From positions 5,242,501 through 5,306,500 of the forward strand of contig NC_030811.1 in NCBI RefSeq assembly GCF_001704415.2: 64,000 nt of DNA. Direction: 5' to 3'. A program made the position numbers and the translations under genes. The notes below the pieces were generated by a model. It was not told the DNA's origin. It did no database searches and saw nothing but the letters and a program-made list of their open reading frames with translations. This stretch comes from Capra hircus (taxonomy: Eukaryota > Chordata > Mammalia > Artiodactyla > Bovidae). Positions 45,014 to 56,669 of the stretch are shown here, piece after piece. Every line of letters begins with the position of its first letter. The first letter of the stretch is position 1.

Positions 45014-46254
45014 CTGTAAAAGAAGAGACTGCTCCTAATGTGGTACGTGTGGATGGACAGAGAAGAAACATGAAAATACTATTTCAAAGCTGTGGATTTG
45101 CAATGTCCTAAGAAGAGAAGGATTTTTTATTACTGAATTCTGCCTTCAGCACATAGGATCATCCCAGCAGAGACTTCAAGGTCATGGGCAATTTTAACAA
45201 CATATGCAGGTGGTGTCAAGTAGAAATTCCACCTAAAGATACAAGATTGCTCGCCTGCTCCAGGGGAGGAAGGAAATCAGATTCACCATCTCTGCACTAA
45301 AGAACCTGAAGATGGCACTGAGAACCCAACACAGGAAGTGGAAGCAGCCAGCACCTAGTTAGATCAGCACGCACGCCTGCGTGGAGATAAACACAGACTG
45401 TACACGCCACAGGAACTGCCAAGATGGTTTACATCAGAGTGTCTCGTCCAGGCAGAGTGATCAGTGCTTGCTTAGTTTCTCAGCCGTGTTCAACTCTTTG
45501 CAACCCTATGGACTGTAGCCCACCAGGCTCCTCTGTCCATGGGATTCTCCAGACAAGAATACTGGAGTGGGTTGCCATACCCTTCTCCAGGGGATCTTCC
45601 TGACCTAGGGATCGAACCAGGGTCCTCCCTCATTGCAGGCAGATTCTTTACCAGCTGACCTAGCAGGGAAGCCCAAAGTGATCAGTTTGAACGTTAAATG
45701 TGATTACATACGCAAGGCAATAACAACAGGGATTTCAACTATACAGTATGCACCCATTTTTACTTAAATACATAGTAATAAACATCGCAATGACTTTTAT
45801 AAGGTAGAAAGAACAAAATAGGAGAAAGCTCCAGGCTTCATTCCAGCCACTGAAGAGCTGCCGACACTGAAAGAGCCCCGGGCGCGGGGCGTGCAGTCTG
45901 CCGTCACACCACCCCGGGACCCGAGCCACCAGTTTCCACTTCCCGTCTGCAGCGGCCCCATTTCTCCTTTCAGTTTCCTTTCTGGGCTCTGCCAAATGAA
46001 TTCTACACTCACGTACAATGTCTTTATTTGTGTCTTCACACTTATAGCCTCTTGGAAGCTAGCACAGAGCTTAGAGAATGTGCTGTGTTCTCTCTAACAC
46101 TGGCAGGTAAGGGATCTTAATATAAACATCAAAGATAGTAAGTATACCTGAAAAGCAAGCTAAGGCTATCCTTAAACATTCTATGAAGTATACAATGTCG
46201 TTTATTTTATTAGACACCATTTACTGAAACACTGTGATACAATCACTTTCTTAC
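45014..46254 (-). other. GALNT11: GALNT11 intron with a SINE
   Basis: The intron contains a reverse Bov-tA SINE at 45461-45676, in the same strand orientation as GALNT11. The remainder is unique. Open frames on the minus strand near 45735-46039 have no recognisable protein. Confidence 0.65.
45461..45676 (-). mobile_element. Bov-tA SINE
   Basis: A reverse complete copy runs from 'gcttgcttagtttctcagcc' to 'gacctagcagggaagccc' and contains 'gtagcccaccaggctcctct'. The expected Bov-tA arrangement is intact. Confidence 0.93.
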
Positions 46255-46473
46255 CCTTCCGCGCTGAAGGACTTTGGGGCGTTTTGGCCCCCTGTTGATA
46301 AAAATGGGTTGCTGGGGTTTGACATTGGGCCCAGATATCTGCATCTCCGGGTAAATGTTATCCAAATACCATTTAAATGATTTACAATCCAGCTTCTTCC
46401 TTAATTCAACACGCTCACTGATGTTTCCATAATTTCTGGTTCTCAGATCAGGTCTTAAGGAAAAATACTGCTC
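46255..46473 (-). CDS. GALNT11: GALNT11 coding exon: catalytic-to-lectin linker
   Basis: The 219-nt, phase-0 exon encodes EQYFSLRPDLRTRNYGNISE, then RVELRKKLDCKSFKWYLDNI and YPEMQISG through LQRGR. It closes the catalytic domain (KLxCKSFKWYLDN is a GALNT family signature) and forms the linker to the lectin domain. Minus-strand borders are TTCAG and GTAAG. Confidence 0.96.
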
Positions 46474-46838
46474 CTGAATTTAAAAAAAAAGAAGAGTAAG
46501 TGAATGGGTTTTTTGGTCACCTCAGTAACATCATTAGAGAGGAAACACAAAGCTGTGTGCGGCAGGAGAGGAAGCAGGGGCTGAAACGGAGCCCGGGCAG
46601 CAGCAGAGGAGAAGCCTGGCTCTGCAGGAGTCATACAAGCTCAGAGAGGGGAGCGGGCGTCCTCCAGCACCGGCTCGTGACCTCTCACAGACGAGACACT
46701 TGGCAAAGTTAAAAAGGAGTCACAATAAAAAAAACAGTGAAAGCCTGGGTGAAGAGAAGAGAGACCCGGAGAGAAGCAGCCGGCGCCCTGTCCCCAGGGT
46801 GAGCAGCTGTCTGCAGCCTTCCCGAGGCTGGGCCTCAC

Positions 46839-46991
46839 CTTGTATTCATCCAGCCACACGTGCGCCAGCCGCAGGGAGTTGTGCGTCATGGTGTCCTGGC
46901 CCTCGGGGGACCCATAGGGCCGCCTTTTCCGGAAAATGTGTCCAACTCTAGAGCAAGGGATGATGAACAGCTTACCCCCACACATCCAGAT
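46839..46991 (-). CDS. GALNT11: GALNT11 coding exon: catalytic loop
   Basis: The 153-nt, phase-0 exon encodes IWMCGGKLFIIPCSRVGHIF, then RKRRPYGSPEGQDTMTHNSL and RLAHVWLDEYK. The His of VGHIF is the third metal ligand in the family, and the following loop closes over UDP-GalNAc. The residues are identical to recalled human. Borders are ACCAG and GTGAGG. Confidence 0.97.
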
Positions 46992-48216
46992 CTGGTCGGA
47001 AGCAGAACACGTGTTAATAGTGCCCACGGTACTGCGGCGTCAATACACGGCTTTCCTGACATTAACCTCTATTAAACAGGTGTCTGAGACCCTGCAAGGG
47101 GTCTTAGCAGAATAAAGTCAGAGTACGTATTTTAAAATTATCTGTCTTTAAACCCTAAAAACACTGTGACATTCTTTTACTCTCCTGTGTCTAAAACTGT
47201 CTTCCCAGACATGAGGGTTCGACAGATCAAGGAAGTGGACATTCAGGACTCAGGGACAAAGGACGCTAGTCAATCCTCTAATCTCAGTTTTACACACACT
47301 TTCTCGTAAATACACACATTTTTAGAAAAACATGATTTTATAAAAAATACAGAGTGAAGAGTCAGAAGATCTTAGTTCTGGTCTAAATTCTGCCTTTGAC
47401 TGAGTCACTTTAGTTATTTTCATTTTTATGAGATTCAGTTACCTTATCTACAAAGACTAATAGTATCTATTACAACTCACAACTTGCAAATTGTAAAGAT
47501 CACGTAAGAAAAACTGGGATCAATACACCTGCAAAGATACAAAACGACATAGACAAGGTATTGTGGTGTCTGAACGGGGGTCCTGAGACAAGCCAGGAGA
47601 TGAGAGTGAGAGCGAGAGATCCGCATTCTGTCCCTTGCCCTCTGTCCGCCTTTTCCAAAGCTCGGGTCCTAACCATGAGCACAGCTCCCTGAGCCACAGA
47701 CCCCACCCACGACCGTCATCTTTCCAGCCTCAGCAATGAGCGAAGAGCTTCTGAAAGGCGGATTTCCTCTGTAGGTTGGAGGAATCTGTGTACAAAGGAT
47801 TCAGCAGTCTATGCAGGGGTGAGTATAATTGATCATGTCAACTGGGCTGCTCCTGCAAGTAAGCGGGAGCTACTAATAAGATTCTCCAGGAGACAGGCGT
47901 AAACAAGGGTGATCTCGGGCAGTCAGGAAAATATGATGACCAGAACTGCATATATATCCTAGGCCATCAAATAAGATTAATGGACAAAGGGAAAACAAAA
48001 CTCGAGTCAGTGCACACAAAGGCCTCTAAATTTATACCCCCTATCACTTTAAAATTCTTGTAAACAGAAGGCTTCTCAGAGGCTTTTGCTATTTTGAATG
48101 GTATTATCTACATCATAAATTATGGTGAAATAGTTAAGATAGAGAATTTACAGAAAACCTGGGCTCACAGATGAAAATTACATTTCACTGCAATTAACAT
48201 ACAAAAAAAAATTTAC
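46992..48216 (-). other. GALNT11: GALNT11 intron
   Basis: A MIR-like stretch lies at about 47350-47515. The rest is unique AT-rich DNA. No exon is seen. Confidence 0.6.
47350..47515 (+). mobile_element. MIR SINE
   Basis: The order 'agtcagaagatcttagttct', then 'ctgcctttgactgagtcact', then 'ttaccttatctacaaag' follows the MIR consensus. It is an ancient, diverged copy. Confidence 0.65.
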
Positions 48217-48334
48217 CCGAAATGATATTTCTAAGTTTTCTCCTCCCCAGATATCCATGCCACTGTCATACTGTCCAAGTTCATTGAAATAGTTTCTGTT
48301 CATGGCAAACAACCCTCCAGCCATTGTAGGTGAC
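48217..48334 (-). CDS. GALNT11: GALNT11 coding exon: Gal/GalNAc-transferase motif
   Basis: The 118-nt exon completes a Lys codon and reads SPTMAGGLFAMNRNYFNELG, then QYDSGMDIWGGENLEISFR. DIWGGEN is the Gal/GalNAc-T motif shared with beta-4-galactosyltransferases and is needed for donor and acceptor binding. RNYFNEL varies from recalled human RQYFHEL. The acceptor is TTCTAG and the donor GTAAAT. Confidence 0.97.
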
Positions 48335-48440
48335 CTAGAAAAGGAAGACAGTTACTGTACCAATTCTATAGTCAGTCATCTACTTGTTTTTTTAAAAAAT
48401 TCGGTGCAGTTTTAGAACATCGCTAATAAATACTCATGTC

Positions 48441-48561
48441 ACCAACTCAATGAACATGAGTTTGAGCAAGCTCCCGGAGATGGTGAAGGACAGGGAAGCC
48501 TGGGGGGGTGCAGTCCACGGGGTCACAGTCGGACACGACTGAGTGACTGAACAATGACAAG
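48441..48561 (+). mobile_element. BovB 3' end fragment
   Basis: The phrases 'gaacatgagtttgagcaagc', 'ggtgaaggacagggaagcct' and 'gtcggacacgactgagtgac' are the BovB 3' terminus. It is noncoding. Confidence 0.85.
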
Positions 48562-48835
48562 AGAAACGAGATTACTCTGAAATGTCTCATTCGTGAGGGA
48601 AGAGCTGGCCTGCCTAATTAAGTTTTCTAGATTGTGAGAGCTGGCAAGAGAAGGCTACTTTTCTAAGCATCACAAGTCTTCTCTTTTTTCACTTATGGCT
48701 ATGGTTGCCAGAAATCCACCTTAACTGTTTAACTTCTGTTGACAGCCCAGAGCCCCTGGAATAAAAACTGGGCTCCAGGGCCTGACAAGGAGAGACCAGA
48801 CAACGCCACACCCTGACTTGGATGCATGTGGTAGA

Positions 48836-49012
48836 CCAGTGGTGCTCGAGCAGACGCTTCACTAAGTGGGGCATTTTCAGCGGTCACAGCTCAGGGGGAG
48901 GGGTGCTGCTAAATATCCTGAGATGCACAAGAGAGCCCCCCACCCCTGCCCCCCCTCCAAGAAGAACCATCTGGCCCCGAAGGTCAATCCTGCCACAGCA
49001 GAGAAACCCTGT
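48836..49012 (+). mobile_element. MER20-like hAT DNA transposon
   Basis: The order 'ccagtggtgctcgagcag', then 'gctgctaaatatcctgagat', then 'gcacaagagagccccccac' and the end 'gcagagaaaccctg' follows the MER20 consensus as I recall it. MER20 copies have been reported as regulatory elements in endometrial cells. No such role is shown for this copy. Confidence 0.65.
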
Positions 49013-49787
49013 GTTTGTGAGAATCTGATGCAGACTGGCGCCCACAGCAACTCCAGCCTGGATTTCAGTCGCCTCACTTCCTGGAACTCGGCACCAGGAG
49101 TCCCGGAGTCTAGTCCTGAGCTACTTCTCAGAGACGCAATATTCTCTGCAGGAGAAAACACTGCCCCTGTATGAATGTGTTTCTATCATTTTTCATATAC
49201 AGTGTCTGCCGTTAGAAATAAACAAGCAAACTAACAAAGAACCAGGCAATCAAGAAGATAAATCACACGGAAGTAAAAAAGAGAAACCATCTAAAACAGA
49301 AACACGTGGGCAGGGGTTTCAGGTAACAGAGTCCTGTCAGGCAGAGACCAGCAACTGCTCAATACGTGCAAGCATAAAAGACAAGACTGAGAATCTGGCA
49401 GATGATTAGATGCTATCAATAAACCAAATTTATGCATATCTGAAAAACACTTCAGACAATTTCAGAAAAGTAAGCAGCCGATGAAAAGAGACTGCCCTAA
49501 AAAGAAACAAAAATAAGACAGTTGTTGACATCTCACCAGAAACAGAAGAAGCCAGAAAGTTCTTGAACAATACCTTCAAAGCCCCAAGAATGCATCTGCC
49601 AATCTAGAACTGGATATCAAGTAAAATTATCTTGCAAAATAATGATGAAACAAAGACATTTTCAGAAAAGGAGTAATCTCACCTTAAGTTTAGGCAAAAA
49701 CACACACTAAAATGTGTCCTTTAGTCAGAATGGAAATAAATCCTAGGGGGAAGCTTGCAGATGCAGAAAGGATAAAAGGGAACTATA

Positions 49788-50056
49788 TGCTGCTGCTGAG
49801 TCACTCCAATCGTGTCCTGTGCGACCCCATAGATGGCAGCCCACCAGGCTCCTCTGTCCCTGGGATTCTCCAGGCAAGAACACTGGAGTGGGTTGCCATT
49901 TCCTTCTCCAGTGCATGAAAGTGAAAAGTGAGAGTGAAGTCACTCAGTCATGTCCGACTCCTAGCGACCCCATGGACTGCAGCCCACCAGGCTCCTCCAT
50001 CCATGGGATTTTCCAGGCAAGAGTACTGGAGTGGGTTGCCATCGCCTTCTCCCGGG
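49788..50056 (-). mobile_element. Bov-A2 SINE (first of a pair)
   Basis: Two reverse Bov-A monomers, each with 'cagcccaccaggctcct', are joined by the 'gtgcatgaaagtgaaaagtg' linker. It begins with the 'tatgctgctgctgagtcact' block. Confidence 0.93.
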
Positions 50057-50067
50057 AACTATAATAG

Positions 50068-50322
50068 CTGCTGCTGCTGCTAAGTCGCTTCAGTCGTGTC
50101 CAACTCTGTGCAACCCCATAGACGGCAGCCCACCAGGCTCCTCTGTCCCTGGGATTCTCCAGGCAAGAACACTGGAGTGAGTTGCCATTTCCTTCTCCAA
50201 TGCATGAAAGTGAAGTGAAGGTGAAGTCAATCATGTCTGACTCTTCACGACCCCATGGACTGCAGCCTACCAGGCTCCTCCGTCCATGGGACTTTCCAGG
50301 CAAGAGTGCTGGAGTGGGGACT
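50068..50322 (-). mobile_element. Bov-A2 SINE (second of a pair)
   Basis: A second reverse Bov-A2 starts only about 12 bases after the first, at 'gctgctgctgctaagtcgct'. It has the same two-monomer layout. The spacer between copies, 'cgggaactataatag', is close to the sequence just before the first copy, 'agggaactatat', and to that after the second, 'ggggactatatagct'. This is consistent with target-site duplication or slippage. Confidence 0.92.
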
Positions 50323-53300
50323 ATATAGCTAAACCTAAATAAATAACACCTGCATAAAAAGTGGCTTGTAGGGTTAAACATACACACCCATGTTCAACAC
50401 AACCTGAGACGGGTAACCGGGGTAGGAGGAACATTCTTGCTCTGTCTGGAGAAAGTGCCAATTTATATTACACTTTGATAAGTCATGGATGAAGGTCATA
50501 TTCTCTAAGGTACTCACTAAGAACAGAGCGTGAGAATGTATACAATGTCTAATAATGGGTGGCCGTTGGGAACAGAATAATAAATCGGAACTCAGAGCAA
50601 AAGGGCAGAGAGAAAAGAATACAGAACAGATAGAAAGCAGAGTACCACTGTGATCATAAACACAAAAATACAGGTGATATTACTGAATGGAATCAAGCCC
50701 AATGAAAACAAAGTTTCCCACACTGATTTAGAAACAAAAGTAACTATATCTGCTTCCTGGAACACATAAACATAAGACCATGGGAAGACTGACCACAGAA
50801 AGGAAGAGAAGTTGTCTAATTAAATACTAACCGAAACAAAGCTGGGACAGGCATATTAAGGCATATTAATGTCAGACTATAAAGTGAAAGTGCCACTATT
50901 CTACAAGTATGCAGTGCAAGACAATTCATGATGATACATCGTTTTCATTCACCAAAAGATACAATAGCTCTAAATTGTCACGCATCTATTAACATGGCCT
51001 CAAAATCTATGAAGAATATATATAAAGAACCACCAGGAGAAACATACACACAACTATAGTGGCAAGTTAGTACGCCATTTTAAACAACTGATAGAACATA
51101 TGAATTTTTTAGAAAGAGTATTTTTACAATAAACTTGACCCAACAGATGCTGAATCCCATCTTGACAGCTGCAGAAAATACAGATTCTGACCACAGTGTA
51201 AGCTAGGATTGAAAACGACAACTATAAAATGTCTACATGCCTGTAAAATAATAAATGTTCTGCCAAATAAACTACAGGTCATAAAAAACATGGGAAGGAA
51301 GACATTTCTAAATAAATGACAATTTATAATGATATGTCACAACTGGTGGGGTGCAGCTAAGGCTATGATTAGAAGGAAACTTACAATCTTTATATATATA
51401 TATGAGAAATAAGGCTAAAAATTTAAAAAATCTAAACATACAACTCAAGAAGTTAGCAACCTCGCTATCTTGAGAGTGAAAGAGCTTATCCTTACCATTC
51501 AGAGAAGGGTGTCACGTGATGCTGTCAAAAGTCAGAACAAAAAACAAATTTTTTTTTTAAGTATCAAAAAGAACCAATACAGAAACAAAACCACCACACT
51601 GCAACAGGAAGAGATAGGGAGCACCTGGAGTGATGTGAAATGCTCCAAGTCTTCCTTTTCCCAGCAGAGCGGGCCTGAAGTTGGTGTGATGTTGGAAAGA
51701 GGACTGCACAGCCCGTTTACAGTTCAGGAAGTAAACAGAGGACCAGAAAATGAAATCAGTTAAAAGGAACTGCCTCTGGGGGGCAGGACTGAGAAAGGGG
51801 GCAGGGGCAGAGCTGGTCACTTCTCATCCTAAATTGTTCTACACTGTGATGTGTTACTGTGAATACATGTTTTCGATGAAAAATGATATAAAAAATTAAA
51901 CACACACACACCGGTGAAGATGATGAAGAAAGTGACTGCTGTGCTGAAACGAAGACAGAATATGGAGAGGAGTCTGGGGAGCCTCCTCCTCGCCCTAGCG
52001 AAGGAGCACTCACAGAGGGTCGGCCCTTGCCTGCCTCCAGTCCCACCCAGAACGGGCGGGCGCAGGCGGGGACACACAGGGTGCCCACGGGCAGCCCTGC
52101 TCTCCTGAGAGGCGCTCATTACCGCACTCCCATCTGCAGGGCCGGGGGCAGAGGTGGGCAGAGCACCACACTGAATGCCCTGGCAGGAAGAAGGGCTGCC
52201 AGCCTGTGGAGACACAAGAGCACTGAGAGCTGGGGGGGGTCTCCACGGGCTGCCCAGAAAACTGCCACAAAGTCTAAGAGCAGAGGACACCCCACCCTGC
52301 CAGGAACTCAGGTCAGCAACCTGAGCTGGCCGGGCCTCCAGCAGCCTCCCCTCCAAGCCGGCTTCGGCTCAAAGGAAGCTGGCAAGTACCCGAAGGCCAG
52401 CTGAGGAGTCAGCGGCATTCCGGTGGGAGGTGTGGGCAAAGTATTCTCAACTACAGAGACAGGCATGCCTATGACTGGGCAGCTTCACTCCTGCAAACCA
52501 GAAGCCATGAAGCAGAATGCTGACAACAGCTTCGACAAAATTCAATACCCATTTATGATAAAATTCTCCAGGAAGGAGGCACAGAAGGAACCTACCGCAA
52601 CATAATAAAGGCACAGCAAACATTATTCTCAGTGGTGAAAAACAAAGTATTTAAGACCAGGTACAGGACAAGGGCGCCCACTCGCCACTATTATTCAACA
52701 TAGCTTTGGAAGTCCTAGCCATGGCAATCAGAGAAGAAAAAGAAATAAAAGGAATCCTGATTGGAAAAGAAGTAAAATTCTCAGTCTGCAGATGACATGA
52801 TACTACACATAGAAAACTAGTCTAAAGATTCCACCAGAAAATTATTAGAGCTAATCAATGAATATAGTAAAGTCACAGGATACAAAATCAATACCCAGAA
52901 ATCCCTGCATTATTACATACTAACAATAAAAAATTAGAGAAGTTAAGGAAACAATCCCATTCACCACTGCAACAAAAAGAAAAACACAGCTAGGGATAAA
53001 CCTACTTAGAGAGACAAGTATATATAGTTTTCTGTATACAGTTCATACAATATACAAGTTTAAACTATTTACAAGTATATAGTTGCAGAAAACTGTAGAA
53101 CATTGATGAAAGAAACCAAAGACAACAAACAGCTGAAGAAATAGACCATGTTCTTGGATTGGAGTAATCAGTGTTGTGAAAATGACTATGCTACCCAAAG
53201 CAGTCTACACAGTCAGTGCAACTTCTATCAAACTCACCACGGTATTTGTCACAGAACTATTAATCATAGAACAAAAAATTTCACAATTTGTATGGAAACA

Positions 53301-53650
53301 CAAACGACCCCAAACAGCCAAAGCAATCTTGAGGGGAAAAACAGATCTGGAGGAATCAACCTCCCTGCCTTCAGACTACACTACAAAGCTACAGTCACCA
53401 AGACAGTATGGTATCTGCACAAAAACAGAAGCACAGCTCAATGGGACGAGGCAGAAAGCTCAGCGAGAAACCCACGCACCTATGGGCACCTTACCTTTGA
53501 CAGAGGAGGCAAGAACAATGAAGAAAAGACAGCCTCTTCAATAAGTGGGGCTAGGAAACCCGGACAGCTACACGTAAAAGAATGCAACTAGAACACTTCT
53601 AACACCAGACACAAAAGTAAACTAAAAGTGGATTAAAGGCTTAAATGTAA

Positions 53651-53765
53651 AGTGAAAGTGAAGTTGCTCAGTCATGTCCAACTCTTTGGGACCCCATGGA
53701 CTGTAGCCAACCAGGCTCCTCCGTCCTTGGGATTTTCCAGGCAGTACTGGAGTGGGTGCCACTTA
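53651..53765 (-). mobile_element. Bov-A monomer nested in L1
   Basis: A single reverse Bov-A unit ('gttgctcagtcatgtccaac', 'gtagccaaccaggctcctcc') interrupts L1 ORF2 sequence and is therefore younger than the L1. Confidence 0.88.
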
Positions 53766-54680
53766 AGCCAGAAACTATAAAGCTCTTAGAGGAAAAGATA
53801 CGCAGTGCAGCTTTGACATAAATGACAGCCAGATCCTCTTTGACCCACCTCCTAGAGTAATGGAAATAAAAACAAAAACAGACAAATGGGGTCTAATTAA
53901 ACTGAAAAGCTTTTACACAGCAAAGGAAACAAGTAAAAGACAAGCCTCAGTGAAAGGGGAAAAAAGACAACCCTCAGAATGGAGAAAATAATTGCAAATG
54001 AAACAACTGACAAAAGATTAATCTCCAAAATATACAAGCAGCTCGTAACAGCTCAGTGTCAGAAAAACAGCCTAATCAAACAATGGGCAGAAGACCTAAA
54101 CAGACATTTCTCCAAAGACATGCAGAGGGCCACTAAATGGAAAGACGCTCAACATCACTAAGTATCAGAGAAATGCACGTCAAAACTGCAGTGAAGCATC
54201 ACTTCACACCAGTCAGAATGGCCATCATCCAAAAAGCTACAAACAATAAATACTGGGGAGTGTTGAGAAAAGGGAACCATCCTACACTATTGGTAGGAAT
54301 GTAAACTGATTCAGCCATTACGGAGAACGGTATGGAGATTCCTTAAAACACTAGCAATAAGTCTACCAGATGACCCAGCAGTCCGACTCCTGGGCATATA
54401 CCCTGAGAAAGCTACCACTCTAAAAGACACATGGACCCCAGTGTTCACTGCAGCACTATCTACAATAGCCAGGACGGTGGAAGCAGCCGAGACGCCCATC
54501 CACAGACGGGTGGACGGGTGAAGGAGATGGGGTGCACATGTACAGCGGACCATCATGGCCACACAAAGAATGGAGCTGAGTCAGTTCCAGTGGCGGACGA
54601 AGCTGGAGCCTGCTATACAGAGTGAAGTCAGAAAAGCAAACAGACATCAAAATACACACAAACACATTTATCTACATACA

Positions 54681-54707
54681 GTGTGTGTGTATATATATAT
54701 ATATATA
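54681..54707 (+). repeat. GT/AT microsatellite
   Basis: A short (GT)n run passes directly into (AT)n, 'gtgtgtgtgt' then 'atatatatatatatat'. It sits near the L1 3'UTR and is probably length-variable. Confidence 0.85.
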
Positions 54708-55793
54708 GTGGAGGACAGAGGAGCCTACTGTGATGCTGTCCTTGGGGTCACAAAGAGCTGGACATGACTTAGTGCCTGAAAAACAACATGGAATCAAGAA
54801 CAATGGTACTGATGGACCCCAGTGCAGGAAAGGAACTGGGGACGCGGTGTAGAGAACGGACTTGCAGATACAGTGGGGCAGGAGAGCGTGGAACAAATGA
54901 AGACAGTAGCATCGACAGGTACTCCATCACGTGTAAAACAGACAGCTGGTGAGAAGCTGCTGGAGGACGCGGCGAGCGCAGCCTGGCACTCTGATGACGT
55001 AGAGGGGTGGGAAGGGAGGGGGGAGGGAGGATACGTGGATAATTATGGCTGAGCTGCGTTGTTGTATGGCAGAAACCAACACAACATTGGAAAGCAACTG
55101 TCCTCCAATTAAAAAAAACATTAAAAAGAATGCTGACAACAGTAGTGTGTATAAGGTGGGGAGAAAAAAAACAACTGAAAACAACCCAACTGCCCCACCA
55201 ACAGTAACTGGATGTTATGTTAATAATTATAAAAAGCAATGAAAATGATTCAACTACAGCCATGTAACGCAGCACAGAGGCTTCTACAGCAATGTGACTA
55301 AGAGCAAGATGAGCCACAGCTTCATTTTCCTGAAGTCTGAGAGCGGGGAAAACTGCACTAAATTACCCTGTTTAGTCACACGTCGGTGGCGAAACTACAG
55401 GAGAGCAAGGAGACAGGAGGGTCAGGGCAGTGACGCCTCTGCGGACCAGGCCAGGGGCTGTGGCCAGGAGGAGGTACAGAGGGCATGTGGGCACTATTTC
55501 TTGACCCGGGCGGGAGTGTCACAGGTGTTCATATTATAATCACTTATTAAACTGTAGGCATATATATTCACACACACAGATGCGTACTTTTTTACATATG
55601 CTATTTTTTACAATAAAAACTTCTTTAAAGAAAGAACAGACCCAAGAACTTAAAAAAGTATAAATACAGATAAACATGAGATTGACATGAGAAATTTAGA
55701 AAAAAAAAAAATAAGGAGAAATAACATAGGAGCAAATTTATAATATTCGAGAATACAGATGAAAACTGAAAATAATTCACAGACTATGACTCT

Positions 55794-56004
55794 GTGTGGG
55801 GCGTCTCTTGTGGCTCAGGCGGTAAAGAATCTGCCTGCAATGCAGGAGACCTGGCTTCGATTCCTGGGTGGGGAAGATCCCCTGGAGAGGGAAGTGGCAC
55901 CCACTCCAGTATCCTTGCCTGGAGAAGCCCATGGACAGAGGAGCCTGGCGGGTACAGTCCACGGGGTCGCAGGAGTCGGACACGCTGGAGGGACTAACCC
56001 ACCA
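55794..56004 (+). mobile_element. Bov-tA SINE
   Basis: A forward complete copy has a tRNA-like head 'gcgtctcttgtggctcaggc' and a Bov-A body 'ccctggagagggaagtggca'. The end 'gggtcgcaggagtcggacac' is typical. Confidence 0.92.
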
Positions 56005-56419
56005 CCATGGCTTTGTGTACTGCTGGTGGGAGTCCATCCTAAAACCCTAACTGTAGTTACGTCCTGAACGCTCTTCACAGCACCACCCGCACCAGCAAAG
56101 AACTGGAGGTGTGTTACGACCGACGCAGTGACCATGGGGTCTGGTGAAAACAACTCAACACAGGGGGTCCCTCCAGGCGGTCCGACACAATTACCCCAGG
56201 ATATTGCTGACTTCTGCCTTTCTCACTGAGATATAAATCCTGAGAGCATGGACAATTTCTTATCCATAAATCTTTCCTTAGGTCTTGGCAGAGTACATAA
56301 AATTCAGCAAGCACTAAAAAATTTGTCATGGACAGACAAGCCAACACTTGTGCTTTCTGCAAAGCTTTGCACGTGTTTTCTCTCCGGGGAACTTTTCCAA
56401 CACACAGGAGAAATCTTAC

Positions 56420-56669
56420 TTTATGGGTGCAGTCGCTCCCTCCGGTCCCCCGAGCTCAGAAAGCGGGACGAGGTCCCACTTGAAGTGCAGCCCCCAGTTG
56501 AAGCCGCCCCGCACCACCGGGGACGAGCTGTAGGCCAGCGTGTCGGCGCTGATGATGTCGATCACCGGGCACACGACAGCCCGCCGGTCCTCCCGGATGG
56601 CGGCCAGCAAGGGCTGCAGCCACAGCACGTTCACCTCACAGTGGCTGTCCAGGAACACCAGGACTTCTC
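56420..56669 (-). CDS. GALNT11: GALNT11 coding exon: DSH metal-binding motif
   Basis: The 250-nt exon encodes EVLVFLDSHCEVNVLWLQPL, then LAAIREDRRAVVCPVIDIIS and ADTLAYSSSPVVRGGFNWGL onward to GATAPIK. DSH (56641-56649) is the DxH motif that binds Mn2+ and the UDP diphosphate. RGGFNW lines the acceptor site. It ends with two bases of a Lys codon at GTAAGA. RRAV replaces recalled human RHTV. Minus-strand acceptor: CCGCAG. Confidence 0.98.

Larger units (their letters stand above)
52500..55120 (+). mobile_element. 5'-truncated L1 (bovine type) with nested insertions
   Basis: The element starts inside ORF2 (a diverged fingers/palm segment encoding FDKIQYPFMIKFSRK) and continues through ORF2-like sequence to about 54660. 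A microsatellite and a Bov-A scrap (54681-54790) follow, then a bovine-type L1 3' end ('gttgtatggcagaaaccaac', 'ccaattaaaaaaaac'). Frameshifts and stops are frequent, so it is inactive. A Bov-A monomer is inserted at 53651-53765. Confidence 0.85.
48335..56419 (-). other. GALNT11: Large GALNT11 intron packed with retroposons
   Basis: Over its 8 kb I see a BovB 3' end (48441-48561), a MER20-like element (48836-49012), two adjacent Bov-A2 copies (49788-50322), a long truncated L1 (52500-55120) with a nested Bov-A monomer, and a Bov-tA (55794-56004). The interval 50330-52490 is AT rich then GC rich, with no gene that I can support. Confidence 0.75.
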
